DNA from: Mycoplasmopsis columboralis
Lineage (GTDB): Bacteria > Bacillota_I > Bacilli_A > Mycoplasmatales > Metamycoplasmataceae
NCBI RefSeq assembly: GCF_900660675.1
Contig: NZ_LR215039.1
Location: 496,001-560,000 of the forward strand
Reading direction: 5' to 3'
DNA: 64,000 bases
In this document: positions 9,680-21,000 of the stretch, one piece after another
Layout: every line of letters starts with the position of its first letter
Position numbering within the stretch: position 1 is the first letter of the stretch
Position numbers and translations under genes: made by a program
Notes under the pieces: generated by a model
Database searches by the model: none
What the model saw: only the letters and a program-made list of their open reading frames with translations
Told to the model about the DNA's origin: nothing

Positions 9680-10936
9680 ATGACAATTAAAGTTTTTGAA
9701 ACATTTGCTGGTATTGGTTCACAACATAAAAGTATAAAAAATATCAATTCTAAAAATGAAGATATCAAATTTGACATCATAGCAACTTCTGAATGAGATG
9801 CTCGTTGTATTATTGCTTATTCAGCAATGCATAATAAGTTAAACGAAGAGACCATAGAAAAGACATTGAAAGCAAACAATTTATTAAATGAAGATCAAAT
9901 TAATGAATATCTTTTAAAGAATGTTTTTTCTTTAAATAGTAAAAAACCTACAAACTCAATTACTAGCAAAGATTTAAATTTTAAAAAAGCTCTTGTAGTT
10001 GCTAATTTGATAAATAAAAATCATAGTGATATACAAAGTGTAAAACCAAGCTTAATTGATCAATACAAAATTGATTTGATAACTTATTCTTCACCTTGTC
10101 AAGGACTATCGTTAGCTAATATGGGTAGAGATAAAGGTATTAAAGATAATTCTTCAACAAGTCATTTAATATGACAAATTGGAAGAATTGTTAGTGAGTG
10201 CAAAAACAAACCAAAGTATTTACTTTTGGAAAATGTTAAAAATCTTGTTGGAAAATACTCTGCTGAATATCAAGAATGAACAGACTTTTTAAAGTCCAAT
10301 GGTTAAAAAACATTTACTGCTGTTTTAAACGCTCAAAAACACGGTTCTTTACAGACAAGAGAACGGGTATTTGCTCTTAGTGTTTTAGAAGATATTAAAA
10401 CTCCATTTTTAAATGATCAACAATATCAAGAATATTTAGACAACATCGGAGCAAGTAATATTTTAAAAACTCAAAAAGAATTAAAAAGTAAATATAAAGA
10501 AATCTTTGATATTGATAATAAAAATATAAGTGATTTTAATTGCAAAATAAGAAATACTCCTTCTAGAATTGAAATATTAAACAAAAATAAACCTTTACAT
10601 AATTTAGAGTTAGCAAGACAAAGAAATTTTGCAATAAACACTTTAACAACTAGACAAGATAGACACCCTAACGCTGGTTATATCAAATGTGAAAACAACG
10701 ATCCAAATTATTTAAATGCTCGTTTAATTACACCGCAAGAATCTTTAAAAATAATGGGTTTTTCAGATCAAGATTACCAAAAACTAAAACCGTTTATCAA
10801 ACAAGGAATATTAAACAAGGAATGTTTATATCGTTTTGCTGGTAATTCTATTGATATAAACCCTTTAAATTCTGTTTTTCAAGCTATTGTAGATATTGAA
10901 AGATTAAATAAAACAAATAAGAAAGGTTCAGAATAA
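9680..10936 (+). pseudogene. C5-cytosine DNA methyltransferase, M.SssI-like, interrupted by TAA
   Basis: 418 codons plus stop, with the cytosine-5 methyltransferase motifs in order: FAGIGS (I), SPCQGLS with the catalytic Cys (IV), LLLENV (VI), QTRERV (VIII) and FAGNSI (X). The arrangement and many residues resemble the Spiroplasma CpG methylase M.SssI, from memory of that protein. An in-frame TAA at 10304-10306 sits where the family has Tyr in the conserved G-Y before motif VIII (LKSNG-stop-KTFTAVLNAQ). The frame continues intact for 210 codons. No good restart lies near, so the enzyme is probably inactive unless the stop is read through. When functional it would protect transferred DNA from restriction or mask its own sites. 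Confidence 0.85.
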
Positions 10937-10937
10937 T

Positions 10938-11369
10938 ATGAATATTAAAGTCTATGAAAAATTTGACTTAAATCAGAAGAGATTTTTTAAAGGTATTTAT
11001 TTTTTCGTTTGAATTGCTACTATATTTTTTTTATTTTCATTAATATATTTCATTTCAACAGCAACATATTTATTTCAACAAATAAAAGAAGATTTATTAA
11101 CTAAACCAGAAGTGCTTTGAAGATTTTTTATAGCTATATTTATTTTGAGTTTTTGTCTAATTTTAACTTTTAAATTTCAAAGAGACATTGAATATCAATT
11201 ACGAAATATTAGACCCTTAAAAATTTACAAATTATTAACTAAGAAAATTGGTTTTTGAAAGAGATTAAAACTTTTTGTCTTTAACATAAACGAAACACAA
11301 TTTGAAAATCTTGTTGCTCAGAATTTTGAATTCAAGGAAGTAATAAATAGTATAGTCAATGAAAGCTAA
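10938..11369 (+). CDS. ICE membrane protein, two TM segments
   Basis: 143 residues. After a 15-residue charged N-terminus come two hydrophobic helices (GIYFFVWIATIFFLFSLIYFI and FFIAIFILSFCLILTF) and a basic cytoplasmic tail. The gene starts one base after the methyltransferase stop and overlaps the next gene by 11 bases, so translation is probably coupled. Function unknown; it may be a small inner-membrane part of the transfer apparatus. Confidence 0.68.
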
Positions 11370-11970
11370 AAGGCAATATAACGAACTTTCTCTTAAAAGT
11401 ATAAGAACAGAATGTTTTTCATATGATCTAAGTGTTTTTGATACCAACAAAAATATCAACTGGTTATTTACTAAAAGTGATTTTAAAAAGATTAATTCTA
11501 GAAAATACAGTTCTTGTGAACTTTGAGAAATGAAGTGTCTAAGTAAACCGTATTCTTTTAAAATAAAAAAACTTCAATTGCTAAATAATAACAATAAATA
11601 TGATGTTTTTGTTGATGTTTATTATTTAGATAATGAAAAGAAGACATTTTCTTTTAAACCCAAATCAACAAGCAAATACATAAACCCTTGAATATCTTAT
11701 TTAAGATATGATTTGCTTTTTGATTTTTACAATGAAAGTTTAAGCTATGTTTGACAAAAACTAGATCCTAACGCAAAATATGTTGGAAAAGGAGAATCTG
11801 AATATATGGTCAGTAAATCAAATATTATGCAAGTTGATCGTTCTGTTTTTGAAGATTATAAAAACCCAAAAATTCAAGAATTCATAAACAGCTATATGAA
11901 TTTAGATTCAGAAGAATATGAAATATCTATTAAAAAAATTGATGTCAAACGAAATCAAAATGTAATGTAA
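11359..11970 (+). CDS. ICE hypothetical protein, soluble
   Basis: A 203-residue basic soluble protein, whose ATG overlaps the end of the preceding gene (ATGAAAGCTAA). Predicted mixed strands and helices (YDVFVDVYYLDNEKKTFSFKPKS). The segment SNIMQVDRSVFEDYK resembles TNIMVMDTEEFDLLYK in the protein at 30802-31509, hinting that the two share a domain. It ends NQNVM, a weaker version of the ICE C-terminal Met signature. No named family recognised. Confidence 0.68.
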
Positions 11971-12002
11971 AAAATATTAACAACAACTAACAAAGGAGAT
12001 AA

Positions 12003-12179
12003 ATGACAATTGCTAAAAAAATTAGTATTCAATACAAACAAGTAAGTAAGAGACTTGAAAAACTAAGTCAAGAAAAAGAAACACTTCAAAATAGATTACA
12101 TCAAATCAATGTTGAAACTTCTGATTTGAAAAGTTTTAAATCGCAAGTTGACAAATTAGTTGGTTTAGAATCTAAATAA
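12003..12179 (+). CDS. Small ICE coiled-coil protein
   Basis: A 58-residue, highly charged, helical protein with heptad-like hydrophobics (QYKQVSKRLEKLSQEKETLQNRLHQI cut by charges). Its AAAGGAG site 5 bases before the ATG supports it as a real gene despite its length. It lies directly before the 901-residue coiled-coil lipoprotein and may be its partner; this is inferred from proximity and coiled-coil character. Confidence 0.65.
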   Translation: MTIAKKISIQYKQVSKRLEKLSQEKETLQNRLHQINVETSDLKSFKSQVDKLVGLESK

Positions 12180-12195
12180 TTTTAGAAAGGAAAAA

Positions 12196-14901
12196 ATGCA
12201 AGCAGTTAAAACAGAAAAAAATAAAAATAAGAAATGATGATTTATTGGAGCAACCGCTGCAGGAATTGTTGCGGGAGCTAGTTTGATTTTATGGGGTTGT
12301 GGTCAAGCACAAAATAAAAAAGAAATTGAAAAATATAAAGCAATGCTTGATGGAGTGTATGCTAAAAACCAAAGTGATTATTCAAGGTTTAATTTTCAAA
12401 TTGGAGATTTGCAAAGTGATATTGAAAGAATGCGTAATGATGCAATGACTCAAAGTCAAACACTAAATTATTTAAGAGAACAAATTGCTCTAAAAGAACA
12501 AGCATTACTTAAACTTGTTGGAAGTAAAAATTACAACTCCAAAGATAATAAATATTCAAACACAAGTGAGCTAGGAAAATTAAAAAGCGAACTACAAAGT
12601 TTACAAATTGAATTTGAAAAAGTCTCTTTACAAAGAGACAATTTACTTAAAGATAAAGCAAGTTTAGAAGAACAACTTAATCAACTGAAAACAGAAAGAG
12701 ATAACTTAAAAGTTCAACTTCAATTAACTATTGAACAAAACAATGAAGAAATTGCTCGTTTAAATACCATCATTGCAATGCTTGAAAATGATAAAGAAGA
12801 TTTACAAAATCAAAACAACTCTTTACAAGAACAACTTCAAGTTGCGAAAAATAAAGTTGCTGAACTTGAAAATGTTAAAGCAACTCTTGAAGAAGAAATT
12901 GCTAATAAAAATGAACAAATTAATGATTTAGAAACTCAAAATCAAAGCTTAAAAGAACAATATGTTGATGTATTATTAGCGTTATATAAAGATGTTAATT
13001 TACACACAAACACTTATAAAGAGATTTATCAATATCTTCATGATTTTAACTATGATGAACTTTATGAAGGAGATAATCAACCTTGTTCAGATGCTAGAGA
13101 AGGTCTTGTAAACGAATGTTCATATGAAATACCAACCAAAGACTTTGAAGAATGAAGTTCAGAAGAACAACAAATGTTTAACGAATTAGAACAATATTAT
13201 GATAATGCTGATGTAAAAAGTAAATACCAAGAAAAATTAAATAAAGATTTTACAAAAGCTTTAATTAACAAAGGTGAAAAATTAGTTAAGCAATATCAAG
13301 ATTTTTATTGAGCAACTCCTGATGCTTTAAATAGACTTTTAAATAATGTAAATCAAAAATTAAAAGACACAAAAAGAGATTTTACATATGCTAAATCTTT
13401 ACTTGTTCGTTTAATTGGAACGGATAATGGTCAAGCAGATATTAACGATAATGGAGAAGGAGCTTTTGAAGGAAGTATTGTTGATAAACTAAGAAAGAAA
13501 ATTGCTCAACTTGAACAAGAAAAAGAAAATAACTTAACTCAAATTCAAACTTTACAAGAAGAAAAACAAAATCTTCAAAATGACAAAACCAGACTTGAAA
13601 GTGAAAAAACCGCTCTTGAAAATGATTTACAAGCAAAAGAACAAAGAATTGCTAAATTTACAGATCAAGTTCAAACATTAAATACAACAATTACAAACTT
13701 AAATAACGAAAAAGCTCAACTACAAGAAAGTTTATCTGAAAAAGACAAGCAAATTCAAACTTTGCAAGAACAAGTTTCAAGTTTACAAGAACAGCTAATA
13801 AACAAAGAAAATCAAAACCAAGAGCTTTCAAATCAACTTCAAGAAAAACAAAATCAACTTCAAGCTCTTCAAAGAGAAAAACAAGAGTTGCAAAGTCAAC
13901 TTAATACTTCAAATTCTAACTTAACAAAAGCTAAAAGAAAATTAGTTGAGTTAGCAGGAACTGATAATTTAGATTTTGATTATGGAACAGATGGTGCAAA
14001 TGTAAAAGCAGATAGTATTGTTTTTAGACTTAAAAATCAAGTAAAAGATAAAAATAATTCTAATACAGAATTGCAAGCAAAACTTGATGCATTAGTTCCT
14101 AAACTTGTTTTAAATAGAGTAGAAAACACATCATTTAATTTAGGTGTTCAAGGTAGAGTATTAGGTGATATTAAAAACAAAGGTAATGGAGACTTTTTTG
14201 AAAAATACGGTATTGCTTGAAACAATGCTTGATATTCTGCTCCTTACAATATACCTAAATCAAGTTCTTCAACTGAAACAGTATTATTTAACAACATAAG
14301 TGATTATACATTATCAACATATAGTTATACACTCCCTGATAATTGAAGAGACTTTTCAAATATTAAGTTAACTCTTAAAGAAGATCTACCATACTACACA
14401 AACAGTAATATAATAAGCTCTCTAAGAACAACTGAAATAACAACAAAAGAAATATCTCTTTCAAGTTTATCTTCAAATCAAACAGTTATACCTTTAAATG
14501 CTAAAACAAGGGGTGATTACGCTAACGGAGATAACATTTTAAATACAAATGTCTTTCCTATTTTTATAGTTAGAGAAGATTCTCAAACAAGAACATCTGG
14601 GTTTGGTAATGTAGGAATTGTAAGTAAATGAGATGATGGAAGGGGTAAACCACATTTTGGAACTTTTGAAACTGTGCAAAACAAACTTCAAATCCAAATC
14701 TCAGGTAATAATCTTTATGTAAAAGTTTTAGGTAGTGCAAACTTAAAAGAACTTACTTTAAAAGAAGAATTAATCTATGATACATTACATGATACTCAAC
14801 CATCATCTGCATTTGGATCTAAATCTCCTAATAAAGCTGTCTTAGTAAAAAGCAGTCCTTTTGTAGCTAACACACATATTCTTTCTGCTGAATTACAGTA
14901 A
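12196..14901 (+). CDS. Large coiled-coil surface lipoprotein of the ICE
   Basis: 901 residues. A basic start and hydrophobic segment end in LILWGCG, giving a lipidated Cys near residue 35. Residues about 40-250 and 430-590 are Gln/Glu/Leu-rich coiled coil. Three modules sharing LV-x-L-x-G-[ST]-x-N and a following S-x-x-x-x-L-K-x-x-x segment lie near residues 112, 400 and 585. The last 270 residues (from LVLNRVENTSFNLGVQGRV) look beta-rich and non-coiled, suited to a surface binding domain. Mycoplasma ICEs encode lipoproteins needed for conjugation, probably for donor-recipient contact; a stalk-plus-tip adhesin is inferred. Confidence 0.82.
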
Positions 14902-14912
14902 GCTTGTTTTAA

Positions 14913-15815
14913 ATGAAGAAAGCAAAAGAATTAGATCAATTTTTCACAAAGCAAGAAGTTGCTGATTTACTCGTTAAAGAAGTTATTAATATTTTTCAAG
15001 AAGTATTAACTAGCGAAATTATTGAAACCAGCGTTGGGTCTGGAAGTTTTGTGAATGCTCTTTTAAAATATAATATAAAACTATCTCAAATTAAAGCTTA
15101 TGACATAGATGTAAGCAATTATTATTTTAATAATGTAGTAAAAGCTGATTATTTAAAAACTCCTATGTTATACAATGAAAATAGATTTGTAATTGGAAAC
15201 CCACCGTTTGGTAAAAGTGGAAAATTAGCATTACAATTCTTAAACAAAGCTTTAAAAGAAAATGGTATTGTTGCATTTGTTCTACCTAAAATATTTGAGA
15301 GATATTCAATTCAAAAACAAATAAATGTTAATGCGAAATTGGTATATCAAATAGATGTTGAGAAAAATGCTTTTACCATCAATAAGAAAGACTATAATGT
15401 CAACTGTGTTTTTCAAATATGAACAACTAAAAAAGATATTTGTCTAAAAAATCAAAGATTACTAACTCCTAAACCAAAAGAACATAATGATTTTCTAACA
15501 TTCATTCATAATAACACTCCTAGAACCTTAAAGTATTTTAACAAAGACATTTATAATTGAAACTTTGCTGTTCACAGACAAGGTTTCTATAACTATTCAC
15601 TTAAAATAATTCACCCAAAAGATTTAATTAAGAATAGACAATATCTTTTTATAAAAATTCAAAACCCAATAGCTCAAAAAGTTTTTGACTTAATTGACTT
15701 TGAAAAACTTTCTGAGAAGAACACAAGAGTTAAAGGTTTTTCTCTTACAGACTTAGTTGAAGAATATGAAAAAGTAAAAACTGTCGTATTACAAAATAAA
15801 CCAACTCATTTCTAA
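14913..15815 (+). CDS. N6-adenine DNA methyltransferase-like protein
   Basis: 300 residues. IETSVGSGSFVNALL (about 38-52) matches AdoMet motif I, AYDIDVSNY the following acidic strand, and VIGNPPFG (about 92-99) is the NPPF catalytic motif IV of gamma-type N6-adenine methylases. FVLPKIFERYS fits motif VI-VII. No obvious separate target-recognition domain is seen, though the C-terminal 130 residues could serve. There is no restriction endonuclease beside it, so it is an orphan methylase that may protect or mark the transferred DNA. It begins 11 bases after the lipoprotein stop with a poor ribosome site. Confidence 0.8.
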
Positions 15816-15851
15816 CAACAAATATAACAATTACATATCATATTTATAAAA

Positions 15852-15879
15852 TTTAAGTATTATTAAAATAATACTTAAA
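15852..15879. promoter_or_regulatory. 12-bp inverted repeat overlapping promoter, putative operator
   Basis: TTTAAGTATTAT and ATAATACTTAAA form a perfect inverted repeat with a 4-base centre. It ends 6 bases before a TATAAT (15886-15891) and so covers the -35 region of the next gene. It could be a repressor site or a terminator for the upstream methylase gene; there is no T-run, which favours the operator. Confidence 0.5.
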
Positions 15880-15885
15880 AAAGAG

Positions 15886-15891
15886 TATAAT
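15886..15891 (+). promoter_or_regulatory. -10 box of transglutaminase-like lipoprotein (leaderless)
   Basis: TATAAT ends 8 bases before the ATG at 15900, too close for a ribosome binding site, so the mRNA is probably leaderless or nearly so. Confidence 0.6.
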
Positions 15892-15899
15892 TTCATTAT

Positions 15900-17183
15900 A
15901 TGAAATTATATGCGTTAAGAAAATTATTATTTATTGCTCCTTTAAGCATCTCTCCATTAATTGCTTTTAGTTGTTCAACTAATCAAGAAATCAAAAAAGA
16001 AGAACCTATAAAAGAAGATAAATTGAGTTTAGAATTAACTGAAAAATATTCAATTATTTATGACAAAATAATCAAAGAATTACCTTCAAAAAGATCTGAT
16101 CTTGTTAATTTAAAATCTGATGTAAATGATTTTTATATTAACAACTACGAAAAGTTATTAAACAAAGATTTGAAAGCATATTATTTGAAATTTAAAAGCG
16201 AAATCATAAAGACCATTGATAAGAAAATACAATTAATTGATTCAGTAATGAATACATCAAAAAATACATTTGTAAACTTTTTCGTTGAAAATAAAATATA
16301 CGATACTTTTGTAAAAAACGCAAGATTATATTTAAATACAAATAAATGAAAAATAAATACTACCTTTGTTGCTGATTTTCCAATTTGAGAAAAAATGGTT
16401 AATTTAGAAAAAGAAATATTTTACGAAAAATATAAAGAAGTAAATGATAATTTATTACCAGCTGTTAATTCTTTTAAAGAAGATGCTTGAATGGTATTTG
16501 ATGTTAAAGATAAAGTTAACTTAGATTTTTTAAATTCTAAGTGAAATTTTAGACAAAATTATAAAACCGAAAATCAGAAAAATAAAGTTGATGCTGATTG
16601 AAGTTTTGTTTTAACTAAATCAAGAACATTAGCTAACAATAGCGAAGAATTAGTTTGACAAAATGAAGATAAAAAACCTTATAAAACACAAGAACTTTAC
16701 GAAAAACATTTTACCTTGGTAAAAGATATTGTTCCAACAGTAGTTTCAAAAAAATGAGATTTTGACAAACAAGTTAAAGCTTTAACTAAATACTTAGTTA
16801 TTAAAAACTTTTATAATGTCGGAGATAGAATGATAAACAAAGTTTATTTAACACTTGAAAATGAAGAAAGTATTTTTAACTGTCAAGCTTATTCAGAATT
16901 TATGTTTTTATCTTTAAATGCTATTGGACACAAAAACAACATTCAATTTAATGATCAATATTATTTTCCAAACGGTAGAAGACTTCCTCACATAAATTTA
17001 AACTATGATAAAAACGGTAAAATTTATGTAATTGATGCTACTTTCTCTGATCAATTTAACACTAAAAACCCAACACTAAGTGATTACAACAAAGTTAATG
17101 TTGACATTAACAGAAATATCTTAATTCCAATTGAAGAGTATCAAGCAAGACTTAACGCTGTTCCAGAATTCTTAGGTTATTAG
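15900..17183 (+). CDS. Lipoprotein with transglutaminase-like catalytic triad
   Basis: 427 residues. The signal peptide ends in the lipobox IAFSC (Cys near residue 25). The C-terminal third has the transglutaminase-like core pattern: Cys328 in FNCQAYSEFMFLSL, His364 in RRLPHINLNYD and Asp379 in IYVIDATFSD, with the usual spacing of about 35 and 15 residues. Bacterial members of this fold are mostly cysteine peptidases or crosslinking enzymes. Mycoplasmas have no peptidoglycan, so the target is likely a surface protein. It has its own promoter with an inverted repeat and its own terminator, unlike most ICE genes, so it may be a cargo gene. The enzymatic call is by motif only. Confidence 0.75.
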
Positions 17184-17184
17184 A

Positions 17185-17213
17185 GATAACTCTTAATTGT
17201 AGTTATCTTTTTT
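17185..17213 (+). terminator. Terminator after transglutaminase-like lipoprotein
   Basis: GATAACT / AGTTATC stem with a 9-base loop followed by a run of six T, immediately after the TAG stop. Confidence 0.8.
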
Positions 17214-17230
17214 ATTTTAAAAGGAGACAA

Positions 17231-19885
17231 ATGAAATGATTCAAACTCAAATATACTAAAAAACAAATCTGAAAAGTTATTGGTATTTTTACATTCTATA
17301 CAATATTAATTTTTATATTTTTAACTTTAACATTTGCTTGCTTAAAATTCATATCTCAAACCAATTTATATTTAAATAAATCAAAAGAAGAAGGTTTAAG
17401 TAATTTTGTTGGTGTATTAACAAATATACTAAAAAACTATTGATTTTACTTAATCGGTGGTTCTGCTTTTGCTGAGATTTGCATTTTAATATATAAAAAG
17501 TCCAAAAAGAAAGATAAAAAATACGAAAAAGATTTAGATAAGAATAACTCTTGAACTTACAACGAAATTGAGAACTTGGGTAATTATTCAGAGTTTCGTA
17601 AAAACTATGAATTAAACAATTTAGATCCAGCGTGAGTGGTGTCTTATTCCAAAAACAAAAACAAAATTAAATGAAATGGTGTGAACTTATCTAAATTCCC
17701 ACTTAATTTAAAAATTCTCGGTGGGACAAGGTCTGGTAAAACTCAAAAATTTGTTATACCTATTTTGAAATACAATTTAAACATTGAAGATAAAAACAAA
17801 AAACCCAACTTCGTTGTTGCAGACCCCAAAGGAGAACTTTATTCAGCAGTATATGAAGATTTACAAAATAATAATTACCGTGCTGTTGTATTAGATATAG
17901 CAGATCCTATCACTTCACAAGGGTTTAATTTACTCAATAACATTTGAGATACCTTCCATTCTAAAAAAGGTAATATTGATAATAATAAAACGCTTGCTTA
18001 TTCTATGCTTTCTGAAGTTATTTATTCTCTTAGTTGGGGTGAATCAAAAGAACCAATTTGAACTACTAACGCTAAAAAAATATTAATTGCTATTGGTAAA
18101 ATGCTTTTGTTTTATTCTACATTACAACCAAATAAGATTACCAGAGATCAATTTAATTTAGCAAACTTCACTCAGTTTTTGAGTGTTTCTGAAATCAAAA
18201 ATTCAAAATGAATTAAAAAACTTGATGAACTTGAAAAAACATCTTCAAGTAATTTACTTAAAGATAATGAATTTGATATTAACAAAAAACAAAGACAAGA
18301 TAATATTAATGAATTATTACAACTATATCGTGAAGAGATCAAACCTTTTAGCGAAACAGCAGATCAAACTTTATCTGGTTTTTTAACAAACGCAAAAGGT
18401 GCAATTGGTATTTTTGCAGAAGATAAAAGTATTAGAAGTTTTTCTTCAAGAAGTGAAACTGATATTAAAGAACTTATTTATTTAAGCAACCCCAATTATA
18501 AAAATTCTCAACATTGAAACTTACAAGTAAAAGATTTTTACGAACAAATTGATTTTTATAAAGATCAAAATAAAGATTTAGAAAATAAACTTAAATTCAA
18601 TGAAAGCTTTAACGAAATTATTTTGGAGTATGCTAAATATTATTCATACAGCAAAGAAGTTGAAAGAATGATTAAAAACAATTCAAATGATTTCTTTGAC
18701 ATTGATAATAAAAAACAAATTATTGATAAAACATATATTGCAATTAAAACTTACTATGAAGAGAATTTTAATGAAGATTCAAATATAACAACTTTTCAAA
18801 GTTTCTTAGATTTATTAAATCAACATCATTTAAACACACTCTCTATAACAAGATTAAATCAAAAAATTGACTTATACAATGAAGAGTGTAAACCATTTGC
18901 TGTCTTTATTAAGTTTCCCGACCACGAAAAATCTAAAAACACAATTGTTAATTTAATAGTAGATCAAATATATAAAATTGCTATTACCATTGCAAATGAT
19001 AATGGGGGTCAACTAGCAAGACATTTATTAAATATTTTTGATGAATTCGGTAATTTACCAACCATTAATGATTTTGGGAGCAAGCTTTCAATTGCGTTAT
19101 CTAGAAAAGTTATGTTTTTAATTATTTTGCAGTCATATTCTCAACTAGACAAATACGGTAAAGATAATAAAAATATCATTTTAGAAAACACAGGACTTAC
19201 AGCGTTTATTAATTCTGATTCAGATGAAACGCTAAAAGAAATTGTTAATACCTTAGGTAAAAAAGACATTTTAAAAAGTTCTTTTTCTAAAAACAAAAAC
19301 GATTCAGAAAACGAATCAGTTTCAAAAGCGGAAAAAGAAATTATGAGTATTGCTGATTTAAAAGCTCTTGATTCTAACACTCACATTATTTTTAGAATGC
19401 AAAGTAAACCTTTAAAATTAAAATCTTCTCTTGCTTATAATTTCTGAAAACTCAAATCTCCAAAAGAACCAATTTATAAAGATGCAAAAGATTTTGAACT
19501 TAGCGAATACATCATCAATTTTAATCAACCAAATTTTAGTTTTACTGAACAAGACAATAAATCACAAACTAAAATCAATGAACATTTCAAACAAAAACTT
19601 AAAGATCTTAAACAAGTTAAAGAATTAAAAAATGATCTTAGAAAAGAACTTATTTCAGAGCGTGATGCAAAATATAAAGATTTGTATATGAGAGCAAAAG
19701 GTTTAAAAAATCAAATTGAACAACGCAAAGAGTATTTATCAAATTTAACAGATCCAAATCTTCTTGAAGACATCAAAACAGAAATAAATTCTTTACAAGA
19801 AAAACTAAATGAAATAACTCCTTATTTAAAAGAATTTAAAGATAAATGAATGAAAGTGTTTAATGATGAAAAAATCTTTGAATAA
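17231..19885 (+). CDS. traG: Conjugative coupling ATPase TraG/VirD4 (T4CP)
   Basis: 884 residues. Two N-terminal membrane helices (about 14-35 and 75-95) anchor the protein. Walker A is GGTRSGKTQ near residue 164, followed by FVVADPKGELYS, a hallmark of VirD4/TraG. Walker B is NIFDEFGNLP near residue 600, and the motif LIILQSYSQLDKYG follows. The protein links the relaxosome to the type IV secretion channel and also selects protein substrates. It corresponds to CDS5 of mycoplasma ICEs. The C-terminal 150 residues are charged and coiled. AAGGAG precedes the ATG. The gene overlaps the next lipoprotein gene by 23 bases. No internal stop other than Trp-coding TGA. Confidence 0.93.
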
Positions 19886-20837
19886 ACTATGTGCATTATT
19901 TACAATGCTTACTCCTTTAACAACTTTTTCTTGCATTAATATAAACACAGCATCAAACTCCAAATACGAACCTTTAAGTGAATATAAAATATCAACAACA
20001 AGTGAACCCGAAAGCATTAATAAATATTGAACAGATATATCAAACTTGATGAATAATTTTGATATTGAAGAATTTGACAAAGTAAGTAATTTTCTAATTT
20101 ACTTAGAAGATAAAATTTATCAGCAAGACAAAATCTTACAAACAAATATTGATAACTATCAAACAATAGTAAATTATCTAAATTTAGATAAAAGACTATT
20201 TATGTTTGATAATTCTAATGAGAAAATTAACGAAATTGCAAAAGAGCTAAGTAATGAAAATGAAGATTATGCAGTGTTAGCAGTTTATGGACAGTTTTTA
20301 TTAAATAGTGTAATTATTAATGAAAACAATAAATTGCAACTTAATCTTTTTAAAGACACTTTAAGGTATATTAGCTTTTTAAATTCTAATATTACCAATG
20401 AAAATAAAACTTTTGAAGAACAATTTAACGAACTTGAAAACAAAGAAGTTTTTGAAAGTATTTTAAATAATTTAATCTCTGATATTGTCAAGATGCTTAA
20501 TTTAAAAAGATATTATGCTGTAAATAAAGAAGTTATTTTTACAGATAATAAAGTTGATTATCAAAGTTTTTATAAAAAGATGTATTTGTGATTATCACAA
20601 AATTTATTAGCTTTGTATTTTAACTTATTTAATAAACATAACACTCTTTGAGATAGTTTGTTTAATGAACAAAAACAGTATTTTGAAAAATACTTAAATA
20701 AAAAATTAGATATTAATTTACTTAGTGATTTTGAAACTCAAACATCAAAAACTTCGTATAAACAAACGATAGAAAAATTAAAAAATCAGCAAATAATTTA
20801 TTACAAAAATGAAAATACGAAAGATATTTTGATATAA
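19863..20837 (+). CDS. ICE lipoprotein of unknown function
   Basis: 324 residues with an N-terminal signal (KKSLNKLCALFTMLTPLTTFSC) whose Cys is near residue 24. The mature part is helical and acidic, without a domain I recognise. It starts within the 3' end of traG, so it is translationally coupled to it. Two consecutive ATG codons (19863 and 19866) are possible starts. It may be a surface component of the conjugation channel. A TATAAT overlaps its stop codon and is followed by a large palindrome. Confidence 0.75.
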
Positions 20838-20860
20838 TTTTATTGCATTAAATGCAATAA
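20833..20860 (+). promoter_or_regulatory. Promoter plus 23-bp palindrome before the type IV secretion operon
   Basis: TATAAT at 20833-20838 is followed directly by TTTATTGCATT-A-AATGCAATAAA, a perfect 11-bp inverted repeat. The 14 bases TATAATTTTATTGC are identical to those at the ICE right end (33145-33158), which suggests two co-regulated promoters. Confidence 0.55.
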
Positions 20861-20911
20861 ATGGTGATAATTGCTATTAATGCGTTTTACCTTCACTTAT
20901 TATTAAATAAG

Positions 20912-20980
20912 ATACCTTTTATAAATTAGAGAAAAAGCTTGTATTAGCTTTGGATCTTTTTTATAAAAGGTATTTTTTAT
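20912..20980 (+). terminator. Large terminator-like RNA structure in the leader of the secretion operon
   Basis: ATACCTTTTATAAA (20912-20925) pairs perfectly over 14 bp with TTTATAAAAGGTAT (20960-20973), with an inner 6-bp hairpin (AAAGCT / AGCTTT), and is followed by TTTTTTATTTTT. It stands between the promoter at 20833 and the first gene at 21001, so it would act as an attenuator or leader regulator of the downstream genes. Confidence 0.65.
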
Positions 20981-21000
20981 TTTTGTTTAAAGGAGAATTT

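Noticed and set aside
20950-21000. A longer reading of the small membrane gene starting at 20950
   Set aside because: The extra residues fall in the terminator-like stem and T-run; the AAAGGAG site stands directly before ATG 21001.
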